Origin: Thauera propionica
GTDB lineage: Bacteria; Pseudomonadota; Gammaproteobacteria; Burkholderiales; Rhodocyclaceae
NCBI RefSeq assembly: GCF_002245655.1
Contig: NZ_NOIH01000001.1
Coordinates: 30,080-94,079, forward strand
Reading direction: 5' to 3'
DNA length: 64,000 nucleotides
Shown here: piece by piece, positions 36,710-46,092 of the stretch
Position numbering within the stretch: the first letter of the stretch is position 1
Layout of the letters: every line of letters starts with the position of its first letter
Translations under genes and position numbers: made by a program
Notes under the pieces: generated by a model
Seen by the model: only the letters and a program-made list of their open reading frames with translations
Told to the model about the DNA's origin: nothing
The model's database searches: none

Positions 36710-37716
36710 CCGCAGGCCATGGCGCGAAGCCGGTCGTCGCCATCACCAGTGGCGAGCCGGCCGGCGTCGGCCCGGAGCTTTGTTGCCACCTTGCCAGTCG
36801 TGAGTGGCCGGTAACGCCGGTCATCATTGGCGACATCGACCTGCTGCGCGCGCGCGCCGCGCTCACCGGCAGTCCGGTGCGGTTCGTGCAGTGGACCAGG
36901 GAGGCGTCGCCGGACAGCGCGCTGCCGGTCCTGCATGTTCCGCTCGCCCGGCCGTCCCGGCCCGGGGTGCTGGATGCCGCCAACGGGCGCTACGTGCTCG
37001 AGCTTCTGGATCGCGCCATCAAGGGCTGCGTGGAAGGCGAATTCGCCGCCATGGTCACGGCCCCGGTGCACAAGGGCGTGATCTGCGAGAGCCTGGGCGC
37101 GCCCGATGCGATGCCCTTCAGCGGCCATACCGAATACCTCGCCGAGCACACCGGCACACCGCGGGTCGTGATGATGCTGGTCGGCGGCGGAATGCGCGTG
37201 GCGCTCGTCACCACGCACCTGCCGCTCGCCCAGGTGCCGGCGGCCGTCACGCCGCAGGCGCTGGAAGAAACGATCCGCATCCTGCACACCGATCTCGTGC
37301 GCCACTTCGGCATTGCCGCGCCGCGCATCCTCGTCGCCGGACTCAACCCGCATGCGGGCGAGGGCGGGCACATGGGGCGCGAGGAAATCGACGTCATCAT
37401 CCCGGTGCTCGAGCGCCTGCGCGCCGAAGGCTTGCAACTCATCGGCCCGCTGCCGGCGGACACGCTGTTCGTGCCGCACACGCTGGCGCAGGGCGACGCG
37501 GTGCTGGCGATGTATCACGACCAGGGCCTGCCGGTGCTCAAGCACGCGAGCTTCGGCGGCGGCGTCAATGTCACGCTCGGGCTGCCGATCATTCGCACCT
37601 CGGTAGACCACGGTACGGCGCTCGACCTGGCCGGCAGCGGCAAGGCCGACCCCGGCAGCCTGTTCGCAGCCCTGGACCTGGCCGCGACGATGGTCGCCGC
37701 GCGCGCCGTGCGCTGA
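36706..37716 (+). CDS. pdxA: 4-hydroxythreonine-4-phosphate dehydrogenase
   Basis: NAD-dependent enzyme of pyridoxal phosphate synthesis. The 336-residue protein starts with [14 protein letters not shown] and shows the metal-binding [24 protein letters not shown], and [12 protein letters not shown] motifs that place the three metal His ligands. Its start overlaps the surA stop (ATGA). Confidence 0.96.
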   Translation: MTAGHGAKPVVAITSGEPAGVGPELCCHLASREWPVTPVIIGDIDLLRARAALTGSPVRFVQWTREASPDSALPVLHVPLARPSRPGVLDAANGRYVLELLDRAIKGCVEGEFAAMVTAPVHKGVICESLGAPDAMPFSGHTEYLAEHTGTPRVVMMLVGGGMRVALVTTHLPLAQVPAAVTPQALEETIRILHTDLVRHFGIAAPRILVAGLNPHAGEGGHMGREEIDVIIPVLERLRAEGLQLIGPLPADTLFVPHTLAQGDAVLAMYHDQGLPVLKHASFGGGVNVTLGLPIIRTSVDHGTALDLAGSGKADPGSLFAALDLAATMVAARAVR

Positions 37717-37736
37717 GCGACACGACAAGGACGCCC

Positions 37737-38540
37737 ATGCAAGACTTCGAGACCGACGGCCATCGCGCCCGCAAGCGCTTCGGCCAGAACTTCCTGTCCG
37801 ACCCCAACATCATCCGCAAGATCATCGACGCCATCCGGCCGCAGCCGGGAGAGCTCATGGTCGAGATCGGCCCAGGCCTGGGCGCGATGACCGCGCCGCT
37901 GATCGAGCGCCTCGGCCACCTGCACGTGGTCGAGATCGACCGCGACCTGATCGCCCGCCTGCACGAGACCTACACGCCCACACAGATCACGGTGCACGAG
38001 GGCGATGCGCTGAAGTTTGACTTCGGCAGCCTGTGCGCGGGCGGCGACCAGCCGCTGCGCATCGTCGGCAACCTGCCCTACAACATCTCCACGCCCATCC
38101 TCTTCCATCTGGCCGAGTACGCCGACCGTGTGAAGGACATGACCTTCATGCTGCAGAAGGAAGTGGTAATGCGTATGGTGGCCGAGCCGGGCACCGAGGA
38201 GTACGGCCGCCTGTCAGTGATGCTGCAGTACCGCTTCCGCATGGGCCGGATGTTCGACGTGCCGCCGGGGGCCTTCCGTCCCGCCCCCAAGGTCATGTCC
38301 AGCATCGTGCGCATGGCGCCGCTGCCCAAGGATCAGCTGGGAGCGCAGGACGAGACGCTGTTGGGCAAGATCGTCACCGCCGCCTTCGGCCAGCGCCGCA
38401 AGACCTTGAAGAACACGCTGCGCGACTACATGGGGGATGCCGACTTCGCGGCGCTTGGTATCGATCCGAGCCTGCGCGGCGAGAAGTTGTCGGTCGAGCA
38501 GTTCGTCGCTATCGCCAACCACTGCAGCGCGCGCGGTTGA
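37737..38540 (+). CDS. rsmA: 16S rRNA dimethyladenosine transferase
   Basis: Dimethylates A1518 and A1519 of 16S rRNA late in 30S assembly (KsgA). The 267-residue protein has [15 protein letters not shown] motif [11 protein letters not shown], catalytic NLPYNIS, and a C-terminal [15 protein letters not shown] 37737 is preceded by AAGGACG and lies 20 bases after pdxA. apaG, which follows in E. coli, is absent; a strong terminator ends the operon here. Confidence 0.96.
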   Translation: MQDFETDGHRARKRFGQNFLSDPNIIRKIIDAIRPQPGELMVEIGPGLGAMTAPLIERLGHLHVVEIDRDLIARLHETYTPTQITVHEGDALKFDFGSLCAGGDQPLRIVGNLPYNISTPILFHLAEYADRVKDMTFMLQKEVVMRMVAEPGTEEYGRLSVMLQYRFRMGRMFDVPPGAFRPAPKVMSSIVRMAPLPKDQLGAQDETLLGKIVTAAFGQRRKTLKNTLRDYMGDADFAALGIDPSLRGEKLSVEQFVAIANHCSARG

Positions 38541-38570
38541 TCCACGCCGGAAGGCGAGTGCAGCGTCCCA

Positions 38571-38607
38571 AAAGAAGAAAGCCGGCATCAAGCCGGCTTT
38601 CTTCTTT
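38571..38607. terminator. Bidirectional intrinsic terminator after rsmA
   Basis: A perfect 16-bp stem (left arm 38571-38586, right arm 38592-38607, core AAGCCGGC/GCCGGCTT) with a 5-base loop. The A-rich left and T-rich right arms make it work on both strands, so it also ends the minus-strand DUF2892 gene whose stop is 17 bases away. Confidence 0.92.
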
Positions 38608-38623
38608 CTGCGGTGAGTGCCGC

Positions 38624-38815
38624 TTACTTCTTGTTCAGCGGGCAGGTGTTCATGCCGAGCAGGGTGTAGGCCGGGCACCAGCCCATTGCGCCGGTGACCA
38701 GTGGCAGGATGCCGATCCACGCCCACACCGGGCCGCCCATCAGGGCCCAGGCGATCAGCGCGATGCCGACCAGGATACGCAGGATCTTGTCGATGCCGCC
38801 AACATTCGTCTTCAT
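38624..38815 (-). CDS. DUF2892 (YgaP-like) small membrane protein
   Basis: A 63-residue protein with two hydrophobic helices (ILRILVGIALIAWAL and WIGILPLVTGAMGW) and a conserved C-terminal pattern WCPAYTLLGMNTC. The two Cys after the second helix are typical of the family, which is also found fused to rhodanese domains. Its function is unknown. A 16-base perfect palindrome lies 63 bases upstream of its ATG, and a Crp-like regulator gene is directly upstream, so regulation by that protein is likely. Confidence 0.88.
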   Translation of the reverse strand: MKTNVGGIDKILRILVGIALIAWALMGGPVWAWIGILPLVTGAMGWCPAYTLLGMNTCPLNKK

Positions 38816-38877
38816 GAGTTTCTCCGTGCAGGTATGGGACAGTGGCGCGATTGGAGCACGCTGGCATGACCGCCGTC

Positions 38878-38893
38878 TGTAACCATGGTTACA
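38878..38893. promoter_or_regulatory. Perfect palindrome, candidate operator of a Crp/Fnr-family regulator
   Basis: TGTAACCATGGTTACA is a perfect 16-base inverted repeat. It has the spacing of Crp/Fnr-family sites (TGTAA-N6-TTACA), resembling both Crp (TGTGA-N6-TCACA) and NtcA-type (TGTA-N8-TACA) boxes. It lies between the gene for a Crp-like protein and the DUF2892 gene, upstream of the latter. Assignment to that regulator is inference from family and location. Confidence 0.65.
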
Positions 38894-38975
38894 TAGCCCT
38901 TGCAGCATAGATGGCCCGCTGGCGTTTTGCGATGGACGTCGATGTCATGAGCGGCCGGTGCGCCCTGCACGACGC

Positions 38976-39677
38976 TCAGGCCTTGACCGAGCCTTCGGCC
39001 GACAGCCGGCGCAGGCCGACCGGGTCGAGGATCTCGACCTGCTCGCGTCCCAGCCGCACCAGCCCCTGGTCGGCAAAGCTCTTCAGCAGGCGGCTGACGA
39101 TCTCGCGCACGCTGCCGAGCTCGTCGGCGAGCTGCTGGTGGGTGACGTGCAGCAGCCGGCCCTTGCCCAGCAGCAGTGCGGCCAGGCGCTGGTCGAGCTT
39201 GCGGAAGGCCACTTCCTCGATCAGCTGCATCAGGTCGGCGATGCGCTCCGCAAACAGGTGGAACACGAAATCGCGGAACGGGCGCTCGGCCATCATCTCG
39301 TCGAACACGGCCTTGGGCAGCAGCATCAGCAGCGTGTCGGACTCGGTGACGCCGCGCGCGTTGTAGTCCTCATGGCCGAGCAGGCAGGACGAGGAGATGA
39401 TGCAGGTCTCGCCGGGCCCCACGCGGTACAGCGGCAGCTCGCGCCCGCTCGGCGCGCATTTGCTGACCCGTACCGTGCCCTCGACCACGAAGGGGAAGCC
39501 CTCGCAGGCCTGGCGGTCGTCGAACAGCATCGCGCCGGCGGGCACGCGCATCCAGTGTGCGCTCTGCAGCAGGCGGGAATGCGCCGGCGCAGACAGGGCT
39601 GCCAGAACCGGATAGCGGCTTTGCAGGCGCTCGGTTTCGGTCATCGGCGCGGAGTCGGGGGCGGCGTTCGAACTCAT
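38976..39677 (-). CDS. Crp/Fnr-family transcriptional regulator
   Basis: A 233-residue regulator with an N-terminal cyclic-nucleotide-like beta-roll (~40-135), a long dimer helix, and a C-terminal winged helix. The recognition helix reads SVREIVSRLL with R191, E192 and R196, a Crp-like R-E...R combination plus a Ser at the position FNR uses. It lacks the FNR N-terminal Cys cluster; Cys at 58, 74, 92 and 98 are scattered. The effector is unknown. ATG 39677 is 40 bases from the end of the upstream xthA gene. Confidence 0.9.
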   Translation of the reverse strand: MSSNAAPDSAPMTETERLQSRYPVLAALSAPAHSRLLQSAHWMRVPAGAMLFDDRQACEGFPFVVEGTVRVSKCAPSGRELPLYRVGPGETCIISSSCLLGHEDYNARGVTESDTLLMLLPKAVFDEMMAERPFRDFVFHLFAERIADLMQLIEEVAFRKLDQRLAALLLGKGRLLHVTHQQLADELGSVREIVSRLLKSFADQGLVRLGREQVEILDPVGLRRLSAEGSVKA

Positions 39678-39717
39678 CGTTGCATTGTCGTACGGATTGC
39701 AACCGGACGGGACGCCG

Positions 39718-40491
39718 TCACGCGCCCAGCGCCAGGTCCAGCACCACCGGGGCGTGGTCCGAGGGGCGCTCAAGCCGGCGCGGTTCCTTGTCCACCGCGC
39801 AGCTGCGGCAGGCCTCGCGCAGCGCGGGCGACACCAGCAAATGGTCGATGCGCAGGCCGAAGTTGCGGCGGAAGGCCATCATCCGGTAGTCCCACCACGA
39901 GAACGCGCGCTCGGGCTGCTCGAACAGGCGGAAGGCGTCGATCAGTCCGAGGCCCTGCAGCGCGCGGAAGGCGGCGCGCTCGGGCTCGGAGACGTGGATC
40001 TCGTCCTTCCAGTCGGGGTGGGCGTCGCGGTCTTCCGGCGCGATGTTGAAGTCGCCCGCCAGCACCAGTCGCTCGTGCGTCTTCAGTTCCTCGCGCAACC
40101 ACTCGGTGAGTGCGGCGAGCCAGCGCAGCTTGTACTCGAACTTGTCCGAACCCACCGCCTGGCCGTTGGGGAAGTAGCCGCACACCACGCGCACGCCATC
40201 GATCGTGGCGGCGATGATGCGCTTCTGCTCGTCCTCGAAGCCGGGGATGTTGCGCACCACCGTGGCTTCTTCGATCGGCTGCGGGCTGAGGATGGCGACG
40301 CCGTTGTAGGTCTTCTGGCCGATGAAGACGGCGTGGTAGCCGGCCGCTTCCAGTTCGGCGACCGGGAAGGCCTTGTCCTCAAGCTTCAGCTCCTGCAGGC
40401 ACAGGGCATCGGGCTTGTTGGCCGCTAGCCAGTCGAGGACGTGCGGCAGGCGGACCTTCAGCGAGTTGACGTTCCAGGTGGCGACCTTCAT
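39718..40491 (-). CDS. xthA: Exodeoxyribonuclease III
   Basis: AP endonuclease and 3'-5' exonuclease of base-excision repair. The 257-residue protein shows MKVATWNVNSLKVRLPH, CLQELKLED with the metal-binding Glu, LAGDFNIAPEDRD and the C-terminal SDHAPVVLDL with the catalytic Asp-His. It overlaps prlC by four bases, so both are on one transcript. Confidence 0.95.
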   Translation of the reverse strand: MKVATWNVNSLKVRLPHVLDWLAANKPDALCLQELKLEDKAFPVAELEAAGYHAVFIGQKTYNGVAILSPQPIEEATVVRNIPGFEDEQKRIIAATIDGVRVVCGYFPNGQAVGSDKFEYKLRWLAALTEWLREELKTHERLVLAGDFNIAPEDRDAHPDWKDEIHVSEPERAAFRALQGLGLIDAFRLFEQPERAFSWWDYRMMAFRRNFGLRIDHLLVSPALREACRSCAVDKEPRRLERPSDHAPVVLDLALGA

Positions 40492-42572
40492 GCCTGCGCC
40501 ACCATGCCACTGTGGCGCAGAAGGGCATCGACCCTGGGCTCGCGGCCACGGAAGGCCTTGAAGGAGTCCAGCGCGGGGCGGCTGCCGCCGACGGCGAGGA
40601 TCTCGCGCCAGAAGCGCTCACCGGTCTCGGGGTCGAGCAGGCTGCCCCTGCCCGCGCCAGCTTCCTCGAAGGCTTCGAAGGCGTCGGCCGACAGCACCTC
40701 GGCCCACTTGTAGCTGTAGTAGCCCGCCGCATAGCCGCCGGCGAAGATGTGCGAGAAGCTGTGCGGGAAACGGTGCCAGGCGGGCGGGATCATCACCGCC
40801 ACCTCGCGGCGTACCTCGTCGAGCAGGGCCATCACGCGCTCGATCGGCACCGGGCCGGCGGAGGCATCCAGCTCACTGTGCAGGCGCAGGTCGAACATCG
40901 AGAACTCGAGCTGGCGCACGGTCTGCATGCCGCTCTGGAAGTTCTTGGCGGCGATCATCTTGTCGTAGAGCGCGCGCGGCAGCGGCTCGCCGGTGTCGAT
41001 ATGCGCGGTCATGCCCTGCAGCACGTCCCATTCCCAGCAGAAGTTCTCCATGAACTGGCTGGGCAGCTCGACGGCGTCCCACTCCACGCCGTGGATGCCG
41101 GACACCGCGAGTTCGTCCACCTGGGTGAGCAGGTGGTGCAGGCCGTGGCCGCACTCGTGGAACAGGGTGAGTACGTCGTCGTGGGTGAAGGTGGCGGGTT
41201 TGCCGCCGACCGGGCCGGGGAAGTTGCACACCAGGTAGGCCACCGGCGTGTCGCTGCCCCAGGTGTTGCGGTGGCGGCTGCGTGCCGAATCCATCCACGC
41301 GCCGCCGCGCTTGGTACTGCGCGCGTGCAGGTCGAGGTAGAAGTGGCCCACGAGTTCCGGGCCGTTCGCACCCTCCTTCTCGATGCGGAAGAAGCGCACG
41401 TCCGGGTCCCAGCTCGGCGCCTCGTCGGGCAGGATGTCGACGCGGTACAGCGCGCGGATCACACCAAACAGACCGTCGAGCACCTTGGGCTCGGGGAAGT
41501 ATTGCTTCACCTCCTGGTCGGAATAGGCGTAGCGCGCCTGGCGGAGCTTCTCGGAGGCGTAGGCGACGTCCCAGGGCTCGAGGGTGTCGAGGCCCAGCTC
41601 GGCCCTGGCGAAGGCCTTGAGCTCTTCCAGGTCCTTCTCGGCGAAGGGCTTGGCCTTGGCCGCGAGGTCGTGCAGGAAGCCGAGCACCTGTTCCGGCGTG
41701 TCGGCCATCTTGGGCACCAGCGAGACCTCGGCGAAGTTCCGGTAGCCGAGCATGCGCGCTTCCTCGTTGCGCAGCGCCAGGATGCGGCCGATGAGCGGGC
41801 CGTTGTCGAGTTCCGGGTTGCCGAGCTCGGAGGCGCGGGTGGCGTAGGCGCGGTACAGGCGTGCGCGCAGCTCGCGGTCGTCGGCGTACTGCAGCACCGG
41901 CAGGTAGGAGGGCATCTGCAGCGTGAACTTCCAGCCTTCCTTGCCTTCCGCCTCGGCGGCGGCGCGGGCGGCCTGGCGGGCGTCGTCGGGAATCCCCGCA
42001 AGGCCAGCCTCGTCGGCGATCCACTCGGCGTGGGCGTTGGTGGCGTCGAGCAGGTTCTCGGAGAACTTGGCGGCGAGCTGGGATTGCTCTTCCTGAATTT
42101 CCTGGAAGCGCGGTTTCTGGTCGTCGGGCAACTCGGCGCCGGACAGGCGGAAGTCGCGCAGCGCATGCTCGAGGATGCGCTGGCGCACCGGCGACAGAGT
42201 GGCGAACTCGGCGCTGTCGTGCAGCGCCTTGTACTTCTCGAACAGCGCCAGGTTCTGTCCCACCTCGGCGTAGAAGCGCGAGATCTCGGGCAGCATGGCG
42301 TTGTAGGCCTCGCGCCACTCGGGCACGTCGAACACGCTGTGCAGGTGGCCGACCACACCCCAGGCGCGGCCGAGGCGCTCGCCGGCCTCGTCCATCGGGC
42401 TGACGAAGCCGTCCCAGGTCGGGGTGGCCGGGTCGGCGGTGAGGCGCTCGATCAGCGCGCGGTTTTCGTCGATCAGGCCACGGATCGCGGGTTCGACGTG
42501 CGCCGGCTTGATGTCGGCAAAGCGCGGCATGCCCGAGAAGTCGAGCAGGGGATTGGCGACGGCATCGTTCAT
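40488..42572 (-). CDS. prlC: Oligopeptidase A (M3 family)
   Basis: Zinc oligopeptidase that degrades short peptides and cleaved signal peptides in the cytoplasm. The 694-residue protein has the catalytic motif LFHECGHGLHHLL (HExxH variant HECGH) and the distal Glu region. ATG 42572 (MNDAVANPLLDFSG) is preferred; an ATG six codons upstream (42590) is possible. It is followed by xthA with a four-base overlap. Confidence 0.95.
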   Translation of the reverse strand: MNDAVANPLLDFSGMPRFADIKPAHVEPAIRGLIDENRALIERLTADPATPTWDGFVSPMDEAGERLGRAWGVVGHLHSVFDVPEWREAYNAMLPEISRFYAEVGQNLALFEKYKALHDSAEFATLSPVRQRILEHALRDFRLSGAELPDDQKPRFQEIQEEQSQLAAKFSENLLDATNAHAEWIADEAGLAGIPDDARQAARAAAEAEGKEGWKFTLQMPSYLPVLQYADDRELRARLYRAYATRASELGNPELDNGPLIGRILALRNEEARMLGYRNFAEVSLVPKMADTPEQVLGFLHDLAAKAKPFAEKDLEELKAFARAELGLDTLEPWDVAYASEKLRQARYAYSDQEVKQYFPEPKVLDGLFGVIRALYRVDILPDEAPSWDPDVRFFRIEKEGANGPELVGHFYLDLHARSTKRGGAWMDSARSRHRNTWGSDTPVAYLVCNFPGPVGGKPATFTHDDVLTLFHECGHGLHHLLTQVDELAVSGIHGVEWDAVELPSQFMENFCWEWDVLQGMTAHIDTGEPLPRALYDKMIAAKNFQSGMQTVRQLEFSMFDLRLHSELDASAGPVPIERVMALLDEVRREVAVMIPPAWHRFPHSFSHIFAGGYAAGYYSYKWAEVLSADAFEAFEEAGAGRGSLLDPETGERFWREILAVGGSRPALDSFKAFRGREPRVDALLRHSGMVAQA

Positions 42573-42620
42573 GGAATCGGGTCTCTGCATGGGGTTTTGA
42601 GTTGCAGGCTATTGTGCCGT

Positions 42621-42654
42621 AAAAAATGGCGCGGGCGCCGCTATCGGCGCCCGC
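42621..42654 (-). terminator. Intrinsic terminator of the DUF2189 gene
   Basis: On the minus strand GCGGGCGCCG and CGGCGCCCGC pair around a four-base loop (42631-42654). GCCATTTTTT follows (42630-42621). It lies 62 bases after the DUF2189 stop and before the prlC start. Confidence 0.85.
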
Positions 42655-42715
42655 TGGGTTTTCAATGGCGCCCGCAGTGCGCGAGCGCCAGTCGCAGGGT
42701 TTCCTCAGTGGCCCC

Positions 42716-43489
42716 TCAGTGCACCATCTCGCGGTAGGCATGCCACGTCGCATGGCCCAGCAGCGGCAGCAGGATGACCATGCCGATCATCATCGTGGCG
42801 AAACCGACCATGACGAGGCCGACGATGATTGCCGCCCACAAGGCCATCGCCCCCAGGTTGAGCCCGACTGCGCGCAGGCTGGTCATCGCCGCGGTGACCG
42901 TGTCGGTCTCGCGGTCCATGATCATCGGGATTGCGATGGCCGACAGCGAGAACACCACCGCGGCCAGCATGCCGCCGACAACCAGGTAGGCGACGACGAA
43001 GTGCAGGTAGTCTCCGGACAGGAACACGTCGCGGAAGAAGTTGGAGACGTCGGTGATCTCGCCGCCATAGAACAGCGCGAACAGGATCGCCGAGATGCGT
43101 TCCCAGCCGATCAGGGCGATTGCGAGGAAGGCGCCGAAGTAGGCCATGCTGTCGGCGTGGCGGCGCAGGCCGCGCAGCGAACTCATCAGCGAAACCTGCT
43201 CGCCGCGCTCGTGCCGGCGCGAGATCTCGTACAACCCGGCGGCGGCGATCGGGCCGATCAGGAAGAAGCCCGAGATGGCCGCGGTAAAGAGGTAGGGCAT
43301 GTCCGCCGCGTAGGACAGGATCGCGTAGCCGATCGCCGCCATCACGATGCCGTAGGACAGGCTGGCGCCGAGGTTCTCGCGCATGTCGCTCCAGCCCATG
43401 CGCAACCATTCGAGCGGGCGTGAGGGATCGACCTCGCGGATGTGGGGCAGGTGGAAATGCTGTTCCAGCGAGTTGAACGGCTTGTCCAT
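42716..43489 (-). CDS. DUF2189 integral membrane protein
   Basis: A 257-residue membrane protein with about six hydrophobic segments (for example YGIVMAAIGYAILSY, SGFFLIGPIAAAGLY, VVAYLVVGGMLAAVVF, MVILLPLLGHATWHAY). It belongs to the DUF2189 family, common in proteobacteria and sometimes linked by name to cytochrome oxidase-like subunits, though no catalytic residues are evident. GGAGG precedes ATG 43489. It forms its own transcription unit, with a terminator downstream and purC upstream. Confidence 0.85.
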   Translation of the reverse strand: MDKPFNSLEQHFHLPHIREVDPSRPLEWLRMGWSDMRENLGASLSYGIVMAAIGYAILSYAADMPYLFTAAISGFFLIGPIAAAGLYEISRRHERGEQVSLMSSLRGLRRHADSMAYFGAFLAIALIGWERISAILFALFYGGEITDVSNFFRDVFLSGDYLHFVVAYLVVGGMLAAVVFSLSAIAIPMIMDRETDTVTAAMTSLRAVGLNLGAMALWAAIIVGLVMVGFATMMIGMVILLPLLGHATWHAYREMVH

Positions 43490-43648
43490 GGCAACCTCCG
43501 GTGATCTGGCGTGAGTCGGAAAACACCGCACCGCCCCGCCGCGCGTGGCGGTGTCGGGTTGCTCTTTAGAGTAGGACAGCCTTCGCGAGTTCGCGAATAG
43601 GAGTTGTTCGTGTTCCGCGCGCCCGGGCGGCGCGCGGAACGTCGAGGC

Positions 43649-44584
43649 TCAGGCCAGCTTCTGGCCGGTCAGGCGCTCGTAGGCCTCGCGGTACTTGCCC
43701 GCGGTGTGCTCGATCACGTCGGCCGGCAGCTTGGGGCCGGGCGCGGTCTTGTTCCAGTCCAGCGTTTCCAGGTAGTCACGCACGTACTGCTTGTCGAAGG
43801 ACGGCGGGCTGATGCCCTCGCGGTAGCTGTCGGCCGGCCAGAAGCGCGAGGAGTCGGGGGTCAGCGCTTCGTCGATCAGGTGCAGCGTGCCGGCGGCGTC
43901 GATGCCGAACTCGAACTTGGTGTCGGCAATGATGATGCCGCGGCTGGCGGCGTAGTCGGCTGCCTCGGAATACAGCGCGATCGCCGCCTTGCGCGCTTCC
44001 TCAGCCAGCTGGGCGCCGGTCTTGCCGGTGCCGGCCAGCGCGTCCTTCATCAGCGCCTCGCAGCGTGCCTGCGCCTGCTCGAAGGAGATGTTCTCGTCGT
44101 GCTCGCCCATGTCGGCCTTCGACGAGGGCGTGAAGATCGGCGCCGGCAGCTTGGCCGCCTGCTGCAGGCCGGCGGGCAGCGCAATGCCGCAGATGGCGCC
44201 GGTGGCCTGGTAGTCCTTCCAGCCCGAGCCGATCACGTAGCCGCGCACCACCGCCTCGATCGGCAGCGGCTTCAGGCGCTTCACCACCAGCGCGCGGCCA
44301 CGCACCTGGTCACGCTCGTCGGCGGCGACAACGGTCTCGGGGTCGATGCCGGTGAGCTGGTTCGGCAGGATGTGGGCGAGCTTGTCGAACCAGAAGTTCG
44401 CCAGCGCCACCAGCACGCGGCCCTTGTCGGGAATCGGGTCGGGCAGGACCACGTCGAAGGCCGACAGGCGATCGCTGGTCACGATCAGCAGCTTCTCGTC
44501 GTCGACGGCATAGATGTCACGCACCTTGCCGCGGCCGAGCAGCGGCAGGCTCTTGATGGAAGTTTCAAAAAGGGGCGTCGCCAC
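43649..44584 (-). CDS. purC: Phosphoribosylaminoimidazole-succinocarboxamide synthase
   Basis: Joins aspartate to CAIR in purine synthesis. The 311-residue enzyme shows [18 protein letters not shown], the signature [15 protein letters not shown], and [15 protein letters not shown] 44584 ([18 protein letters not shown]) is preferred because a TATAAT at 44616-44621 would start transcription near 44608, which rules out the longer ATG 44656 start. In many betaproteobacteria purC follows fba directly; here about 15 kb separate them. An inverted repeat at 43612-43640 may end the transcript. Confidence 0.95.
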   Translation of the reverse strand: MATPLFETSIKSLPLLGRGKVRDIYAVDDEKLLIVTSDRLSAFDVVLPDPIPDKGRVLVALANFWFDKLAHILPNQLTGIDPETVVAADERDQVRGRALVVKRLKPLPIEAVVRGYVIGSGWKDYQATGAICGIALPAGLQQAAKLPAPIFTPSSKADMGEHDENISFEQAQARCEALMKDALAGTGKTGAQLAEEARKAAIALYSEAADYAASRGIIIADTKFEFGIDAAGTLHLIDEALTPDSSRFWPADSYREGISPPSFDKQYVRDYLETLDWNKTAPGPKLPADVIEHTAGKYREAYERLTGQKLA

Positions 44585-44615
44585 GGTGGGGCCTCGGGTT
44601 GCTGGCAAAAGTGGG

Positions 44616-44621
44616 ATTATA
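44616..44621 (-). promoter_or_regulatory. -10 element of the purC promoter
   Basis: A perfect TATAAT on the minus strand, 31 bases upstream of GTG 44584, with no good -35 hexamer at 16-18 bases. Its position gives a leader of about two dozen bases and decides the purC start. Confidence 0.55.
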
Positions 44622-44733
44622 GGGGAGGTGGAGGTGCCCGGCGGCGCCACATCCAAACGGCTAAGTGTTCGCGCCGCCCGCTCCTCGTCGGGAACCTGGC
44701 GTTCCCGTGGCGGCAGCGAGTGGAGGATCTGCG

Positions 44734-45354
44734 ATGAGTGTCACGTTTTCAGGGCCCGACGGACAACCGCGTTGCCGCTGGTGTGCCGCGGCGCCGGAGT
44801 TTCTTGCCTATCACGATCAAGAGTGGGGGTTCCCGGTCGATGACGATTTTCGGTTGTTCGAGAAATTGTGCCTGGAGGGATTCCAGTCCGGATTGAGCTG
44901 GCGCACCATCCTGGCGAAGCGGGAAAACTTCCGGGCGGTCTTTCATGGTTTCGACTACAACAGGATCGCGCGTTTTTCACAGGAGGACGTCGCCCGCCTC
45001 TTGCAGGATGCAGGCATCGTGCGACATCGGGGAAAGATCGAGGCGGTCATCAACAACGCACGATGTGCGATTGAGCTGGCGAGCAGGGAGGGGTCGCTTG
45101 CCGCCTATTTCTGGCAATTTGAGCCGAAGCCGGGCGAACTCACCGCGCCGCAAACGGCCTCGACATCGGCCGGGTCTATCGCACTCTCGAAGGCGTTGAA
45201 GAAGCAGGGGTGGAAGTTCGTGGGCCCGACAACCGTGTATGCCTTCATGCAGGCGATGGGGCTCATCAACGATCACGTCGAGGACTGTATCGTGCGAAGC
45301 GCGGTCGATGACAGCCGAAGACGCTTTCATGTGCCGGGCAGAGAGAGTTGGTGA
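44734..45354 (+). CDS. tag: DNA-3-methyladenine glycosylase I
   Basis: Removes 3-methyladenine from alkylated DNA. The 206-residue protein aligns well by eye with E. coli Tag: CRWC...[30 protein letters not shown], and [10 protein letters not shown]. The zinc ligands (Cys14, His27, and the His and Cys of NDHVEDC) are kept. ATG 44734 follows GGAGG. The gene is divergent from purC. Confidence 0.94.
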   Translation: MSVTFSGPDGQPRCRWCAAAPEFLAYHDQEWGFPVDDDFRLFEKLCLEGFQSGLSWRTILAKRENFRAVFHGFDYNRIARFSQEDVARLLQDAGIVRHRGKIEAVINNARCAIELASREGSLAAYFWQFEPKPGELTAPQTASTSAGSIALSKALKKQGWKFVGPTTVYAFMQAMGLINDHVEDCIVRSAVDDSRRRFHVPGRESW

Positions 45355-45445
45355 GTCCGATGAAAATGGCCCCGGCCTAGCCTGTCATTCCCAAGCCCTC
45401 CGACCTACTATTACCGCTAGTTGAGTGTCATCGCCGGGAGGGACC

Positions 45446-45874
45446 ATGGAAACGCAGGAGCTACATCGCGGTCGTCTGATCGATCACATCCAGTTGGTCG
45501 TGCGTGATCTTTCGGCCAGCAGGACCTTCTATGCGGCCATCCTCGATGTCCTGGGGATTCCCATGGGGGGCAGCAGTGAGGAGTATTTCTGGGCGGACGA
45601 GCTGTTTGTTTCGACGGCCGAGAGCGAGGCTGCGCAAGGCCGCCTGACCGGGCGCCATCACCTGGCCTTTCAGGCGCAGGACCGGGCCATGGTGGACGCC
45701 TTTTACCGCGCTGCACTGGAACACGGTGGCAAGGACAATGGCGCCCCGGGAGAGCGCCCTTACCACCCGGGTTACTACGCCGCGTTCGTGCTCGATCCCG
45801 ACGGCAACAACATTGAAGCGGTTCACCATGGCGAGGCGGTTCGCAGCGCTGCGTCGGTTCGCATCACCTTCTAG
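45446..45874 (+). CDS. VOC-family (glyoxalase-like) protein
   Basis: A 142-residue single-domain vicinal-oxygen-chelate protein: DHIQLVVRDLSASRTFY at the start, HHLAFQAQDRAMVDAFY in the middle, and FVLDPDGNNIEAVHHG at the end, which give the paired beta-alpha-beta units and metal ligands (His, His, Glu). The substrate is unknown; relatives include glyoxalases, resistance proteins and extradiol dioxygenases. GGGAGGG precedes ATG 45446. It follows tag by 91 bases. Confidence 0.85.
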   Translation: METQELHRGRLIDHIQLVVRDLSASRTFYAAILDVLGIPMGGSSEEYFWADELFVSTAESEAAQGRLTGRHHLAFQAQDRAMVDAFYRAALEHGGKDNGAPGERPYHPGYYAAFVLDPDGNNIEAVHHGEAVRSAASVRITF

Positions 45875-46092
45875 CCCGAGCAGTCCGGCCGCCTTCGCCG
45901 AGATCGCCAGGACGGCGTTGCCCGAGTCCTTTCCCGTAATGTCTGTGGACACGAAGTTCTACTGTCTCTCCCTTGACCCCCGCGTCGCCTGAGCCTTCGC
46001 CGGGGCTGACTTGCGTCGAAGCACCGTGCTCTCCTCATGGAGCGCCTGCTGATCATCCGTCTCGCGAGCCAGCTGCCTTCCCAGCGCTCGCT

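Noticed and set aside
38521..38869. Plus-strand frame continuing past rsmA
   Set aside because: It crosses the strong terminator and the DUF2892 gene and encodes low-complexity sequence.
43585..43640. Inverted repeats downstream of purC
   Set aside because: GC-rich arms pair well (43612-43640) but no T-run follows on the minus strand, so I did not list it as an intrinsic terminator.
45461..45952. Minus-strand frame overlapping the VOC gene (starts MSTDITGKDSGNAV)
   Set aside because: Mostly antisense to the VOC gene, which has clear family motifs. The 45875-46092 gap looked as if it might hold a transposase remnant, but I could not match it to any family.
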